From NCBI GenBank assembly GCA_014323545.1, contig CP058647.1:1208501-1272500 (forward strand): a stretch of 64,000 nt of DNA, written 5' to 3'. The notes below the pieces were generated by a model. It was given only the letters and a program-made list of their open reading frames with translations, did not search any database and was not told the DNA's origin. Origin of the DNA: Hyphobacterium sp. CCMP332 (GTDB lineage: Bacteria; Bacteroidota; Bacteroidia; Cytophagales; CCMP332). Each line of letters opens with the position of its first letter. Position 1 is the stretch's first letter. Positions 55,024 through 64,000 of this stretch are shown one piece after another. The translations under genes were made by a program, and so were the position numbers.

Positions 55024-56033
55024 TCTTGGATTAGTTCAATTACCCGTGCCATCATTTCCTTGTCAATATCCATGTGTGTTACTATCCTGAGTGTATTACT
55101 GTCAAAGGCAGAGATCAAAACATTATTGCTCTCAAGATAAGATTTAAAACGGCTTGCCATGTCTGAATTCTCTAATTCAAATAGCAAAATATTGGTCGGG
55201 TGTGGGTATATTTTTTTTATAAGATTATTCTTTTCTAAAGCATCGGCGATCTTATCGCATCGCAGATGATCTTCCTTTAATCGTTCAATATTATTTTTTA
55301 ATGCATAAGAAGCGGCTGCTGCCAAAATTCCGGCTTGCCGCATTCCTCCTCCCATCACTTTGCGGTATCGCCTTGCATCATACTCCATTGCTTCATCGAT
55401 CAATATTACTGAACCAATCGGACAGCCCAGGCCCTTGGAAAAACAAATTGAGATGGTGTCAAATTTATTAGCCAATTCAATCGGATTTATTTCCGATGCA
55501 ATCAAAGCATTAAATAATCGGGCTCCATCGAGGTGCATTTTCAGGCTGTATTTGTCAGCCAGGTTTTTGATTGATTTAATTTCATTGAGTTTGTAATAAC
55601 TTCCCCCTCCTTTATTACAGGTATTTTCGAGAGCGATTACTTTCGTTCTGGGGAAATGAACATCTCTGGGGTTGATTTCTTTTTCAATCTGTTCTGCATT
55701 TAATATGCCATAATCAGATTTTAGCAACTTTACGCTACAGAGTGAATTATAAAAAATCCCTCCTCCCTCATATCTGTAGATATGGGATTTTTCATCGCAA
55801 ATAATCTCATCCTGAGGTTGGGTGAGTAAGCGCAAACCGATTTGATTGGCCATGGTTCCGGAAGGACAAAAAACAGCCTTTTCCTTACCAAAATAATCGG
55901 CTACTTCTTTTTCAAATTTATTTATTGAGGGGTCTTCACCGTAAACATCATCTCCAAGCTCGGCATTGAACATCGCCTCCAGCATAGACTTGCCGGGTTT
56001 GGTCAGGGTGTCGCTTCGAAGATCGATTGTCAT
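55011..56033 (-). CDS. ltaE: Low-specificity L-threonine aldolase
   Basis: A 340-residue PLP-dependent fold-type I enzyme that splits threonine or allo-threonine into glycine and acetaldehyde. It has MTIDLRSDTLTKP at the start, GDDVYGEDPSINKFE, the PLP-stacking AVFCPSGTMANQIG, HLDGARLFNA with the PLP Asp, and the Schiff-base Lys in CFSKGLGCPIGS. It is of normal length. It overlaps the upstream gene by four bases and the downstream esterase by 13. Confidence 0.96.
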   Translation of the reverse strand: MTIDLRSDTLTKPGKSMLEAMFNAELGDDVYGEDPSINKFEKEVADYFGKEKAVFCPSGTMANQIGLRLLTQPQDEIICDEKSHIYRYEGGGIFYNSLCSVKLLKSDYGILNAEQIEKEINPRDVHFPRTKVIALENTCNKGGGSYYKLNEIKSIKNLADKYSLKMHLDGARLFNALIASEINPIELANKFDTISICFSKGLGCPIGSVILIDEAMEYDARRYRKVMGGGMRQAGILAAAASYALKNNIERLKEDHLRCDKIADALEKNNLIKKIYPHPTNILLFELENSDMASRFKSYLESNNVLISAFDSNTLRIVTHMDIDKEMMARVIELIQEWKN

Positions 56034-56743
56034 TTTACATCTTCAAGCTTTGCTCTAATACTCTCTCTCGCTTGTTTGAGCTTCTCAATTTCTTTCAGTG
56101 CATTTCCCTGATCGGTGGTATTTTGTTGCATCTGAAGTTTCAATTGGGTGGAATCATTGGCATTTTCCACCAATTTCTCTTCCAGCTTAATTCTGTCAAA
56201 TCTGTTTTTTTCAAGTCGCTTATCCAGGTTATCAGAAACTCTCAATAATCTGTCGTATTCTCTGGCGGCATTGTCGATCACACGGTCGGCTTCTGCGATG
56301 TCCTCATTTATTTCATTGACATAAACATCTACGCCAAATTGATGTAGCATATTTGAAGCCCTTTCAAATTTATTTGATTTGTGTTCAGGTCCAATAAATT
56401 GGTCTCCATCCTGCAAAGCCCACCAAACTTCAGTACCCTCTGGTTTTAAGGTAACCCTTGAATAAGAAGTGATATCGCTTGTGCTTGTCACAGACGCGGA
56501 AATACCATTTACAATGGCTTCTTCAACAATCAGCATCCCATCCTGCGATTGAACCTTGCCAAATTCCTTGAGAAAATTTGACCATTGCTTTTCTACTTTT
56601 CTGCTGTCTGCAATTAAAAGCATCGTTTTTACAACATCAACTTTAGAGCCATTGACCAGCTCTTTGCTTTTTTCAACCACAACCGTTTGGGCATTAATTT
56701 CAAAAACAAATAATAGGGAGATAAGAAAAATTAGCTTCTTCAT
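56030..56743 (-). CDS. Exported protein with C-terminal coiled coil
   Basis: 237 residues. There is a signal peptide (about 1-18, ending FEINAQ). A compact alpha/beta part (about 20-130) carries a WSNFLKEFGKV segment and a WWALQDGDQFIG turn. A long coiled coil (about 145-237) contains VIDNAAREYDRLLRVSDNLDKRLEKNRFDRIKLEEKL and AL-KEIEKLKQARESIRAKLEDVK. I do not recognise the family. It heads the minus-strand run with threonine aldolase and the esterase, overlapping the former by four bases. Confidence 0.8.
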   Translation of the reverse strand: MKKLIFLISLLFVFEINAQTVVVEKSKELVNGSKVDVVKTMLLIADSRKVEKQWSNFLKEFGKVQSQDGMLIVEEAIVNGISASVTSTSDITSYSRVTLKPEGTEVWWALQDGDQFIGPEHKSNKFERASNMLHQFGVDVYVNEINEDIAEADRVIDNAAREYDRLLRVSDNLDKRLEKNRFDRIKLEEKLVENANDSTQLKLQMQQNTTDQGNALKEIEKLKQARESIRAKLEDVK

Positions 56744-56803
56744 AATATTTTAGACTCTTTGTAAAAATAGAAATTTTGATGTATCCAAAAACCTATTTAG
56801 CAA

Positions 56804-58909
56804 TTAGCTAAACAAATTATATACCAGAAGGCTGGAAACATAGGCCAGAGCGGTCATATAAACCAATTGAAGCATTGGCCATTTCCATGAATTGGTTTCT
56901 CTGTATACGATAGCCAATGTGCTCATGCACTGCATGGCAAAAGCATAAAATACCATAAGTGACAATCCCACCGCAGGGTTATAGAATTTTTCTCCGGTAT
57001 CGGGATTGAGTTCCTGCGCCATTCTCCGTTTTAATGGTAAATTATCTCCATCGTCATTTTCTATGCTGTAAATGGTCGCCATGGTTCCAACGAATACTTC
57101 CCTTGCGGCAAATGAAGTAAGCAGCGCTATGCCTATTTTCCAGTTAAAACCCAGTGGTTCGATAGCTGGTTCTATAAATTTACCCAAATGCCCGGCATAG
57201 GAGTTTTCAATCATTACCGCAGATACTTTCTTCTGAAGTTGTGCTTCCTCCAAATGACTATATTCCATACGAACGTTTTCAGCAGCATCTTTCATTTGCT
57301 CGCCCGGGCCGTAAGAGGCCAAGACCCATAATACAGTGGCAATAGCAATAATAATTTTACCCGCTTCGAAAACAAATGCCCGTGTTTTAATATAAATGGT
57401 GAAAACAACATTCTTCATTTGTGGAATTTTATAACGGGGAAATTCCATGATAAAAAAGCTCTTCTCCCTGGTTTTTATTATAAACTTCATTGCATAAGCA
57501 GAGCCAATGGCAGCTAGAAAGCCAAGAAGATAGAGGCTGAAAAGAGTTAGCCCTTGAAGATTAAATATTCCCAATACTCTTTCTTCAGGAATAACCAGGG
57601 CTATCAAAATGGTATACACCGGAATTCTCGCTGAGCAGGAAATTAAAGGCGTTACAAAAATTGTAATTATTCTTTCTTTCCAATTGGCGATACCACGGGC
57701 CGACATAATTGCCGGTATGGCACATGCAGCACCTGAAACCAAGGGGACCACACTTCTACCGTTGAGGCCAAATCTTTGCATGACATTATCCATCATATAA
57801 ACCACTCTTGCCATATAACCGCTTTCTTCGAGTAGTGATAGACAAGCAAAGAGAATGGCTATTTGAGGAATAAAGATCACCACCCCTCCTATACCTGCCA
57901 ACAGGCCTTCGGTAAGCAAATCAAAAAATGCCCCCTGTGGCAATGCATTTTGCGAATAGGAAATCAGCCAGGCAAAACTCTCATCGATCCAGTCCATAGG
58001 ATATTGCGCCAAGGTAAACACGGCCTGGAATACGCCTAAAAGCAAAATTGCAAATATTACGATCCCCCATACTCTATGAATGAGTATTTTATCGAGTTTT
58101 GAGCTAAGACTTAGTCTTTTAATACCATCCCTATTTACAACTACATCCTGAAGCAGTGCATCGATGGATTTATAGCGTTCAACAATTTCATTGGTTTTTA
58201 GCTCTTCAGAATCAATTTTAGAACGGAGTGATATAGCCAAATCGCTGTGACTCGAATTCAAGAGGACATTTGTCCCTGAATAAGTTAATCTGGTCAGTGC
58301 CAAATAAGGATTATCCGTGTTGCCTGCTTTTTTTATTTCATCAATGGGGATATCTGTGATTTTAGAAACATCCAGCAATGTTTTTCTGGAAGAATAATCT
58401 ATAGAAGATAACTTTTCCTTTAATTCCTTGATTCCAAGTCCCTTTCTTGCATTGATGGCAACTACCGGAACGCCAAGTCGAGATTCCAAAAGTGCCAAAT
58501 CAATATTGGAACGGTCTTTTTCAGCAATATCAACCATACTCAAGGCGAGTACAACCGGAATATTTAAATCGTAAGCCTGGGTAAAAAGAAATAAATTTCG
58601 TCTGAGATTGGTGACGTCGGCGACTAATACCAGAGCATCGGGGCGTTTGGATTCATCGTTTGTAGTTAAAAACTCAAATACAATTTCCTCATCAAATGAT
58701 TTCGGGAATATGGAATAGGTACCGGGAAGGTCGATAAGTTCCACTTTTCCATGGCTCTCTAAAACAAAATGTCCTACTTTTTTCTCAACGGTAACACCCG
58801 GAAAATTTCCTGTTTTTTGATTTAAACCGGTAAGGCTGTTAAAAAGAGAAGTTTTTCCCGCATTTGGATTTCCCAGAAGCGCTATTCTGGATATAGCTTC
58901 TGATGGCAT
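56804..58909 (-). CDS. feoB: Ferrous iron transporter FeoB
   Basis: 701 residues. The N-terminal G domain has G1 GNPNAGKTSLFN, G3 DLPGTYS and a G4-like SMVD that replaces the usual NxxD. A helical GDI-like region (about 170-260) and then a membrane part with about eight helices follow, including the gate motifs SAACAIPAIMSAR and SCSARIPVYTILI. FeoB imports Fe(II), with GTP turnover gating the channel. FeoA lies one base upstream on the same strand, giving a feoAB operon. Confidence 0.96.
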   Translation of the reverse strand: MPSEAISRIALLGNPNAGKTSLFNSLTGLNQKTGNFPGVTVEKKVGHFVLESHGKVELIDLPGTYSIFPKSFDEEIVFEFLTTNDESKRPDALVLVADVTNLRRNLFLFTQAYDLNIPVVLALSMVDIAEKDRSNIDLALLESRLGVPVVAINARKGLGIKELKEKLSSIDYSSRKTLLDVSKITDIPIDEIKKAGNTDNPYLALTRLTYSGTNVLLNSSHSDLAISLRSKIDSEELKTNEIVERYKSIDALLQDVVVNRDGIKRLSLSSKLDKILIHRVWGIVIFAILLLGVFQAVFTLAQYPMDWIDESFAWLISYSQNALPQGAFFDLLTEGLLAGIGGVVIFIPQIAILFACLSLLEESGYMARVVYMMDNVMQRFGLNGRSVVPLVSGAACAIPAIMSARGIANWKERIITIFVTPLISCSARIPVYTILIALVIPEERVLGIFNLQGLTLFSLYLLGFLAAIGSAYAMKFIIKTREKSFFIMEFPRYKIPQMKNVVFTIYIKTRAFVFEAGKIIIAIATVLWVLASYGPGEQMKDAAENVRMEYSHLEEAQLQKKVSAVMIENSYAGHLGKFIEPAIEPLGFNWKIGIALLTSFAAREVFVGTMATIYSIENDDGDNLPLKRRMAQELNPDTGEKFYNPAVGLSLMVFYAFAMQCMSTLAIVYRETNSWKWPMLQLVYMTALAYVSSLLVYNLFS

Positions 58910-58910
58910 A

Positions 58911-59132
58911 TTATTCGGAAATAATTATCAAGCCCGCCTCTTTTTTACGCAAGGAAAGGCAATATCCACACACTTCAACACAGACTGGGCCTCCAAAGGG
59001 AGCTTTAGAACACATTTTTACCTCCGAACCGGGCAAAATACCCATTTCCATCAATTTATTTGAGAATTCCGATTTTGCGATCGACTGAATTACGCCTTGT
59101 TCATTGATGGATAATTGTGCCAGAGATTTCAA
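58911..59132 (-). CDS. feoA: Ferrous iron transport protein FeoA
   Basis: A 73-residue, single SH3-like domain with the FeoA pattern MEMGILPGSEVKMCSKAPFGGPVCVEVCGYCLSLRKKEA. It is cytoplasmic and thought to interact with FeoB's G domain. It carries four cysteines (CSKA, CVEVCGYC), unusually many for FeoA. The single-base gap to feoB indicates co-translation. The short region upstream contains ATGCA-AAAA-TGCAT (59161-59174), an inverted repeat that could be regulatory; no Fur box is obvious. Confidence 0.95.
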   Translation of the reverse strand: MKSLAQLSINEQGVIQSIAKSEFSNKLMEMGILPGSEVKMCSKAPFGGPVCVEVCGYCLSLRKKEAGLIIISE

Positions 59133-59222
59133 TGCTGCTTATTTAGATTAATTATAAACAATGCAAAAATGCATCTTAGAAAGCGTTTATCCAAAACGAA
59201 AAAATCAAATTTAATCATGAGC

Positions 59223-61652
59223 TTAATCATTAATGTAAACCCTTTTAACTCTTTCACTAATGTTGGTTAGAATTTCATAAGGAATAGTGTCAGACCATTC
59301 TGCCAAATCTGTAACAGTTGGCTTCTCTCCGAAAATTACAACTTCATCGCCCTCCTCCGCTTCAACATTGCTGATATCGATCATAAACATATCCATACAG
59401 ACATTCCCGATAACCGGCGCCAATTTTCCATTGACATAAACCCTGCCTTTTCCATTGCTAAAAATTCTTGAAAATCCATCTGCATAGCCCATTGGTATGG
59501 TTGCAATTTTACCTCCATTTGGCAAATTTCCTTTCCTGCTATATCCAATACTTTCATTTGGGGCAATAGTTTTAATCTGGGATATTTCAGAAATAAGCCG
59601 GCCGATAGGCAATAATGGATTGGAGGCTAATTTGGCATTATTGACTCCATAGAGCCCAACACCCAAGCGAACCATATCGTATTGATGTTCCGGGAAATTT
59701 ACAATACCGGCTGAATTTAAAATGTGTTTAATTGGCCTGGAAGAGGTTTCCTTGCAGAATTCATCATAAGCTTTATTAAATTTTTGAATCTGACTCAATG
59801 TAAATTCCTTTTCCTTCAAATCATCAGAACTTGAGAGATGACTGAATATACTGGCCACCTGAATTTTTTCACTATTAATTATTTTGGATAGCCTTGATAT
59901 ATCTGTTAAGTCAAAACCCAAGCGATTCATGCCTGTATCGATATTGATATGTACAGGCGTTTTTTTATCGTGCAAAGCCGCTTCTTTAGAATAAACTTCA
60001 AGGGATTTGAAACTGAAAATCTCTGGTTCCAAATTGTATTCGAAGCAAAGCGCAAGACTTTCGCTCGCAGGGTTCATTACAAAAATCGGGAGATTGAGGC
60101 CTTGTTTTCTCAAGTCGACACCCTCATTAGCATAAGCAACTCCCAAATAATCCACTTGCGAAAACTGGAGCAAATTGGCAATCTCACGGCTACCTGCACC
60201 ATAGGCAAAAGCCTTGACCATGACCATCATTTTTGTATTGGCTTTCAACTGAGTTCGGAAATAATCGAGGTTATGCGTAATATTTGAAAGATTAATTTCC
60301 AATCTGGTCCCATGCAGCTGTTTTTCAAGTTGTTTTACAATTCGTTCAAATTGCATTTGTCTTGCTCCCTTTATTAGAAGTACCTCCTTATTGAAATTCG
60401 GAATGTTTTTCAGGAAATCACCCACCGATTTATAAATCAAAAAATCTTGGCTAAATGATTTTGAATTATTGGAAAATAAATCACCGATTAGAATTTTATG
60501 ATTCAGTTTAATTTTAGAGAGAGAGGACTTAATAAATTCTATTTGCGCTTCATCGCTAAGCGAAGTCTGTTTTAAATCACTGATAATTAAAGACTTATTA
60601 AAGTTTTTATATTGGCTCGCCAAATATTCCAAAGCCACTTTTAATCCACCTTCATCGTGATTGTAAGTATCGTCGATAAGAATACAATCATTTTCAGCTT
60701 CTTTTACTTCAAGTCGCATCGAAACATTTGATAATAAGCTTATGCCTTCTTGTATTTCTTTTGGTTCCATTCCCATTTCCAGAGAACAAATAATAACATG
60801 TAAAATATTTTCAAGGCTGGCCGTGTCTGAAAACGGAATTGCGTAAGCAAATCCATTAATCAGAACAGTTGTATTGAGGGTGTTCTTATTAAAAGATACC
60901 GGGTATTTATTTTCTTCACTTTTCCCCCAGGATATCAGTTCTTTAATTCCGAGTTCATTTTTCAGACTTTTTACAAGAGCATATTCATCTTCTCTTAGAA
61001 TTAATTTTTCACAATTTTTAAATAATAGCAGTTTTTCCTTCAGTTTCTCATTTCTGTCTGAAAAACCACCATCATGGGCAGATCCTATATTGCTGAGAAT
61101 ACCAATATTTGGACGTATAATGGCATTCAATTTCAACATTTCTCCTTTTTGAGAAATTCCGGCTTCAAATATTCCGAGATTATGCCTTTTCTCAATTTGC
61201 CAAACAGATAAAGGCACTCCAATTTGGGAATTATAACTTTTAGGAGATTTTACGATGACAAACTTTTTGGCTAGAATTTGACTCAGCCATTCTTTAATAA
61301 TGGTTTTACCATTGCTACCGGTTATGCCTATGACCGGAATGATGAATTTTGATCTTTTCGCCTTTGCAATTTCATGAAGCGTATTCAGACAATTATCAAC
61401 GGTTAAAAAATTTATATCATCGGCAAAATTTACAGCTTTAGAATCCTCAATTACAAAATTCCTGATTCCTTTATTATAAGCATCTTTTAAGTATTGATGA
61501 CCATCGCGTTTAGAGGTTTTTAATGCAAAAAACAAAGCATTGCTGTAAAAATCTGAACTGCGGGTATCGGTTACCAATTGCTTGATTTCAACATCAGAAT
61601 TGATATTTGATTCTTTAAAATTTACAATTTGCTCAAGCTCTGAGAATAACAA
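59223..61652 (-). CDS. murF-alr: MurF-alanine racemase fusion
   Basis: 809 residues. Residues 1 to about 440 form MurF, UDP-MurNAc-tripeptide:D-Ala-D-Ala ligase, with the ATP loop ITGSNGKTIIKEW (near 112), NIGILSNIGSAHDGG and the central IDDTYNHDEGGL. Residues about 447-809 form alanine racemase, with PLP Lys near 479 (MVKAFAYGAG), the family motif RLGVGLYG and GYADGFSR. One polypeptide therefore makes D-Ala and adds D-Ala-D-Ala. This fusion is known in Bacteroidetes. The start is probably a TTG at 61652; no ATG is suitably placed. Confidence 0.95.
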   Translation of the reverse strand: MLFSELEQIVNFKESNINSDVEIKQLVTDTRSSDFYSNALFFALKTSKRDGHQYLKDAYNKGIRNFVIEDSKAVNFADDINFLTVDNCLNTLHEIAKAKRSKFIIPVIGITGSNGKTIIKEWLSQILAKKFVIVKSPKSYNSQIGVPLSVWQIEKRHNLGIFEAGISQKGEMLKLNAIIRPNIGILSNIGSAHDGGFSDRNEKLKEKLLLFKNCEKLILREDEYALVKSLKNELGIKELISWGKSEENKYPVSFNKNTLNTTVLINGFAYAIPFSDTASLENILHVIICSLEMGMEPKEIQEGISLLSNVSMRLEVKEAENDCILIDDTYNHDEGGLKVALEYLASQYKNFNKSLIISDLKQTSLSDEAQIEFIKSSLSKIKLNHKILIGDLFSNNSKSFSQDFLIYKSVGDFLKNIPNFNKEVLLIKGARQMQFERIVKQLEKQLHGTRLEINLSNITHNLDYFRTQLKANTKMMVMVKAFAYGAGSREIANLLQFSQVDYLGVAYANEGVDLRKQGLNLPIFVMNPASESLALCFEYNLEPEIFSFKSLEVYSKEAALHDKKTPVHINIDTGMNRLGFDLTDISRLSKIINSEKIQVASIFSHLSSSDDLKEKEFTLSQIQKFNKAYDEFCKETSSRPIKHILNSAGIVNFPEHQYDMVRLGVGLYGVNNAKLASNPLLPIGRLISEISQIKTIAPNESIGYSRKGNLPNGGKIATIPMGYADGFSRIFSNGKGRVYVNGKLAPVIGNVCMDMFMIDISNVEAEEGDEVVIFGEKPTVTDLAEWSDTIPYEILTNISERVKRVYIND

Positions 61653-61794
61653 TTTAATAGATGTATAAATGTGATTGTCTAAATTATGAAATCAGATGTC
61701 TCTAATGGCATTAATCCAAATGTTTTTAAAAGGATAAATAATTACTCCAAATTTCAAAGATTCAGCTCATGAATAAATTTATATTTGCCATTTG

Positions 61795-62883
61795 ATGCTG
61801 AGATATACTTTACTTGTTTGTCTTATCCTGATTGCCTATCAGTCGGGTGCTCAAAAATTAAAGAAAGAAAATTTCTATGTTGGAATAGAAGCCGGGACCG
61901 GTGCTATTTTTAAACATTCAGAACAAATAGCCCATATTAGCAATGCCAATCCTCTTTCTTTTGATTTTCATTTAAGGTACGTATTGCCGGGTAATAAAAT
62001 ATGGCAAGAAAAAATGGGTTTGCCTTCCGCAGGCCTTGTTCTTACTTATACTGACATGGACAATCCACAGGTTTTAGGGAATTCCTATCATCTAACCAGT
62101 TATTTGACTTTTCCTATCAGGGATGGAAACAAACTTGATTTTGAATTTCGATTGGGTGTTGGGGCAACCTATGCCACCAGAAAATTTGACTTGCAAATGA
62201 ATCGGAAAAACAACTTATACAGTACCGATTTTAGTGGTATGGCGTATTTAAGATTTGCTTTTAATTATCAGTTAACTGAGCAGTTATTTCTGAGCAATTC
62301 ATTTGGATTATCGCATTATTCCAACGGATCTTACAAATTGCCAAATCTAGGAGTCAATATACTGACTTTTAATATTGGCACTTATTACAGACTTTCTAAA
62401 AAACCATTAGTATATGAAAATGCTATTGAAGACCCTGTGCCTGATAAGAAATATTTAATGAATATTGTGACCGGGTATGGATGGAAAGCCTCTTTCCCAA
62501 TTTCTGATGATCGTTTTTCCATATATACGTTAATGGTTCAGGCCGAAAAAAAAACCAAGGGTGTTGGCTCCTGGTTGGCCGGAATAGATTTCAATAAAAA
62601 TGAATCATTAGAGAAAGAGCAAAATTATTTGTTCCCGGATAAAGAATTTCAAAATGATTATCGTATTGCTGTTCTTGGTGGCTACTCTTTAAATGTAGGT
62701 CGTCTATCGGCGCTGGGTCAATTGGGTATATATTTGTATTCCCCTGTGGATCCACCCAGACCGTATTATCAAAAAATTGGATTGAGATTTAGATTTATAG
62801 ATCAATTTCACTTGGGCTTGAATTTAAAGGCGCATGCAGGAGTAGCAGATTTTGTTGAATATGTCATTACCTATAAAATATAA
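61795..62883 (+). CDS. PagL-like acyloxyacyl/lipid A deacylase family protein
   Basis: About 362 residues. There is a signal peptide (MLRYTLLVCLILIAYQSGAQ), followed by a beta-barrel of the acyloxyacyl hydrolase (PagL) type: FYVGIEAGTGAIFKH, FEFRLGVGATYAT, and the catalytic-motif region SNSFGLSHYSNGSYKLPNLGVN, in which His-Tyr-Ser-Asn matches the HxSN of PagL. The remaining half (about 210-362) repeats barrel strands of the same kind. In PagL the enzyme removes an acyl chain from lipid A in the outer membrane. I chose the ATG at 61795; the start of the next gene overlaps its end by 23 bases. Confidence 0.88.
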   Translation: MLRYTLLVCLILIAYQSGAQKLKKENFYVGIEAGTGAIFKHSEQIAHISNANPLSFDFHLRYVLPGNKIWQEKMGLPSAGLVLTYTDMDNPQVLGNSYHLTSYLTFPIRDGNKLDFEFRLGVGATYATRKFDLQMNRKNNLYSTDFSGMAYLRFAFNYQLTEQLFLSNSFGLSHYSNGSYKLPNLGVNILTFNIGTYYRLSKKPLVYENAIEDPVPDKKYLMNIVTGYGWKASFPISDDRFSIYTLMVQAEKKTKGVGSWLAGIDFNKNESLEKEQNYLFPDKEFQNDYRIAVLGGYSLNVGRLSALGQLGIYLYSPVDPPRPYYQKIGLRFRFIDQFHLGLNLKAHAGVADFVEYVITYKI

Positions 62884-63598
62884 TTTAGTATTTCTTTTCT
62901 TTTTGATAGTAGGGTGTAACAGTCCTGATAGTTGGGATTGCTTTCAGGTTGCTGGCAAAGAGAAAATGGAGTTGCGACATTTTGACAATTTTTCAAAAAT
63001 TCTGATTTATGACAAACTCGATGTAGAAATTATCCAATCCGACCACTATACTGTAGAAATCCGCGCAGGAGAAAATCTCATCTCTGGTATTACAACTAAA
63101 CTTTCGGGTAACAGAATAGAAATTGAGAATAAAAATACATGTGAATTACTAAGAAACAGTGATAAAATACCATTGGTACGTATCTATTTTGACAGCATTG
63201 AAAATCTTCAGGTATTTAGTTCCGGGACTGTTCGCTCCATTGATACCATTCGATTGGAGAAAATAAATCTCTCCAAACGTTCAAACGGAGATCTCTTTCT
63301 GATACTTGAGTCAAACAATGTTTTCATTTATTCAAATGAGTTAGGGGATGCTATTATTAATGGAAAAATAAACAATGTCAGTATTGAACAAGTAGGCATA
63401 GGTTTAGTTGATTTTAGCCAATGTGATATCAAAAAAGCTTATGTTATCAACCAGGGCCCGGGTACATCGAAAGTCAGTGCAAATAGGGAGATTGGAGGAA
63501 TTATTTCCGGCAACGGTGTATTAGAAGTTTATGGAGATCCAAATATCAGGGATGTCAATCTAATTGATGATGGAAAGATAATTTATATTGATCCTTAG
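62861..63598 (+). CDS. GIN-domain (DUF2807) lipoprotein
   Basis: 245 residues. There is a lipoprotein signal peptide with Cys after VFLFFLIVG, then a DUF2807/GIN domain: FDNFSKILIYDKLDVEIIQSD followed by repeating short beta strands (LSGNRIEIENKNT, LSKRSNGDLFLILESNN, NGKINNVSIEQVG), as in a right-handed beta-helix. GIN-domain proteins are abundant on Bacteroidetes surfaces, and their ligand is unknown. I chose the ATG at 62861, overlapping the PagL-like gene by 23 bases, so the pair is translationally coupled. It ends before a terminator shared with the rRNA operon. Confidence 0.9.
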   Translation: MSLPIKYNLVFLFFLIVGCNSPDSWDCFQVAGKEKMELRHFDNFSKILIYDKLDVEIIQSDHYTVEIRAGENLISGITTKLSGNRIEIENKNTCELLRNSDKIPLVRIYFDSIENLQVFSSGTVRSIDTIRLEKINLSKRSNGDLFLILESNNVFIYSNELGDAIINGKINNVSIEQVGIGLVDFSQCDIKKAYVINQGPGTSKVSANREIGGIISGNGVLEVYGDPNIRDVNLIDDGKIIYIDP

Positions 63599-63643
63599 TC
63601 GACCGAACTTATACTCGAGTTTCAATCAGTATCTAGCATAAAA

Positions 63644-63677
63644 AAACCCCAACTAAAATTACTCTTAATTGGGGTTT
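63644..63677 (-). terminator. rRNA-operon terminator
   Basis: AAACCCCAA (63644-63652) and TTGGGGTTT (63669-63677) pair across a 16-base loop. On the minus strand the stem is followed by a run of T, right after 5S, so it ends the rRNA operon. It also lies just past the GIN lipoprotein gene and can stop that transcript. Confidence 0.85.
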
Positions 63678-63687
63678 ATAAATAAAA

Positions 63688-63800
63688 GTGTGGCGATGAC
63701 CTACTCTCCCGGCTTTAGACCAGTACCATCGGCGCTGAGGGGCTTAACTGCTCTGTTCGGAATGGGAAGAGGTGGGACCCCCTCGCAGAATCACCACAAC
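63688..63800 (-). rRNA. rrf: 5S ribosomal RNA
   Basis: The minus strand contains the 5S hallmarks: terminal pairing TGTGGTGA with TCGCCACA, CCCACCTCTTCCCATTCCGAACAGAG, and GTTAAGCCCCTCAGCGCCGATGGTACT. The boundaries are good to about 2 bases and come from the terminal stem. Confidence 0.93.
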
Positions 63801-63939
63801 ATCTTGTCCCGCCCCGATAGTTATCGGCGGCAGGAATGATGGATATCCCTAATGGGATAAATACCTTAGACATGAATGGGACAAAAAGCAGAACGGCAAC
63901 ATCAACCAAATGGTTCTGGTCCCGGTTTGCACCGGGACC
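63801..63939 (-). other. 23S-5S spacer with strong hairpins
   Basis: The spacer holds three inverted repeats: GGTCCCGGT-TTGC-ACCGGGACC (63918-63939), immediately after the 23S end; TATCCC-TAAT-GGGATA (about 63844-63859); and CCGATA-GT-TATCGG (about 63813-63827). The first probably serves rRNA processing. Confidence 0.6.
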
Positions 63940-64000
63940 CTGAAAGTCTACGGGTAATTAGTACTGCTCGGCTTTGTCATCTCTGACTTTACACCTGCAG
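63940..64000 (-). rRNA. rrl: 23S ribosomal RNA, 3' end (partial)
   Basis: The window ends inside the gene. On the minus strand the sequence ends GAGCAGTACTAATTACCCGTAG, which matches the conserved 23S 3' terminus (GTACTAATxxCCGTgaG). The exact 3' boundary is uncertain by a few bases. The rest of the operon lies beyond 64000. Confidence 0.88.

Overview
The window looks like chromosome from a marine-type Bacteroidetes bacterium, most likely in or near the Cytophagales. The evidence is an AT-rich genome without clear Shine-Dalgarno sites, frequent GTG/TTG starts, TAnnTTTG-type -7 boxes, type IX secretion (T9SS) cargo with C-terminal sorting domains, a GldJ-like gliding lipoprotein, a MurF-alanine racemase fusion, an HTTM protein and a DUF6090 protein. 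Most of the window is ordinary housekeeping chromosome with a few accessory pockets.

Layout. 1-1.4 kb: a DUF6090 membrane protein and tRNA-Arg(CCT), set among three copies of a structured repeat that carries a piece of that tRNA. 1.4-5.2 kb: a Crp/Fnr regulator, an exported protein, an AraC regulator, a thioredoxin-rhodanese operon diverging from a small membrane protein across a perfect palindrome, and a stand-alone four-helix-bundle gene. 5.2-14.9 kb: hflX, diverging from tpiA, a small DUF6150-like protein, prmA and a 2,156-residue exported protein with an enormous acidic and charged tail. 15-18.8 kb: plsY plus a short glycan or lipid-glycosylation set. 18.9-28.4 kb: an M20 peptidase, a DsbD-CopA-S9 peptidase-YjjX operon, and YceI. 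28.5-36.7 kb: recG, a GldJ-like lipoprotein, anmK, an amino-acid dehydrogenase, an NhaD antiporter, a very unusual tRNA-like gene, and an Lrp regulator. 36.7-48.4 kb: an HTTM/SDR pair and three kynurenine-pathway genes (3-hydroxyanthranilate dioxygenase, kynureninase, kynurenine monooxygenase) separated by an ORF6N gene and three T9SS cargo genes, one of them frameshifted. 48.4-54 kb: an apparent operon ending in uvrA. 54.3-63.6 kb: a GDSL hydrolase, threonine aldolase, feoAB, murF-alr, a PagL-like deacylase and a GIN-domain lipoprotein. 63.6-64 kb: the 3' end of an rRNA operon on the minus strand (5S and the 23S terminus).

Functional themes: handling of thiols, sulfur and copper (thioredoxin, rhodanese, DsbD, CopA); cell-wall turnover and recycling (AnmK, MurF-Alr, a lytic transglycosylase); tryptophan to quinolinate, and hence NAD, through the kynurenine route; and T9SS export. 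The observations most worth following up are the tRNA-like RNA at 35.9-36.1 kb, the tRNA-fragment repeats at 0.8-1.25 kb, and the giant protein with seven GWGF motifs.
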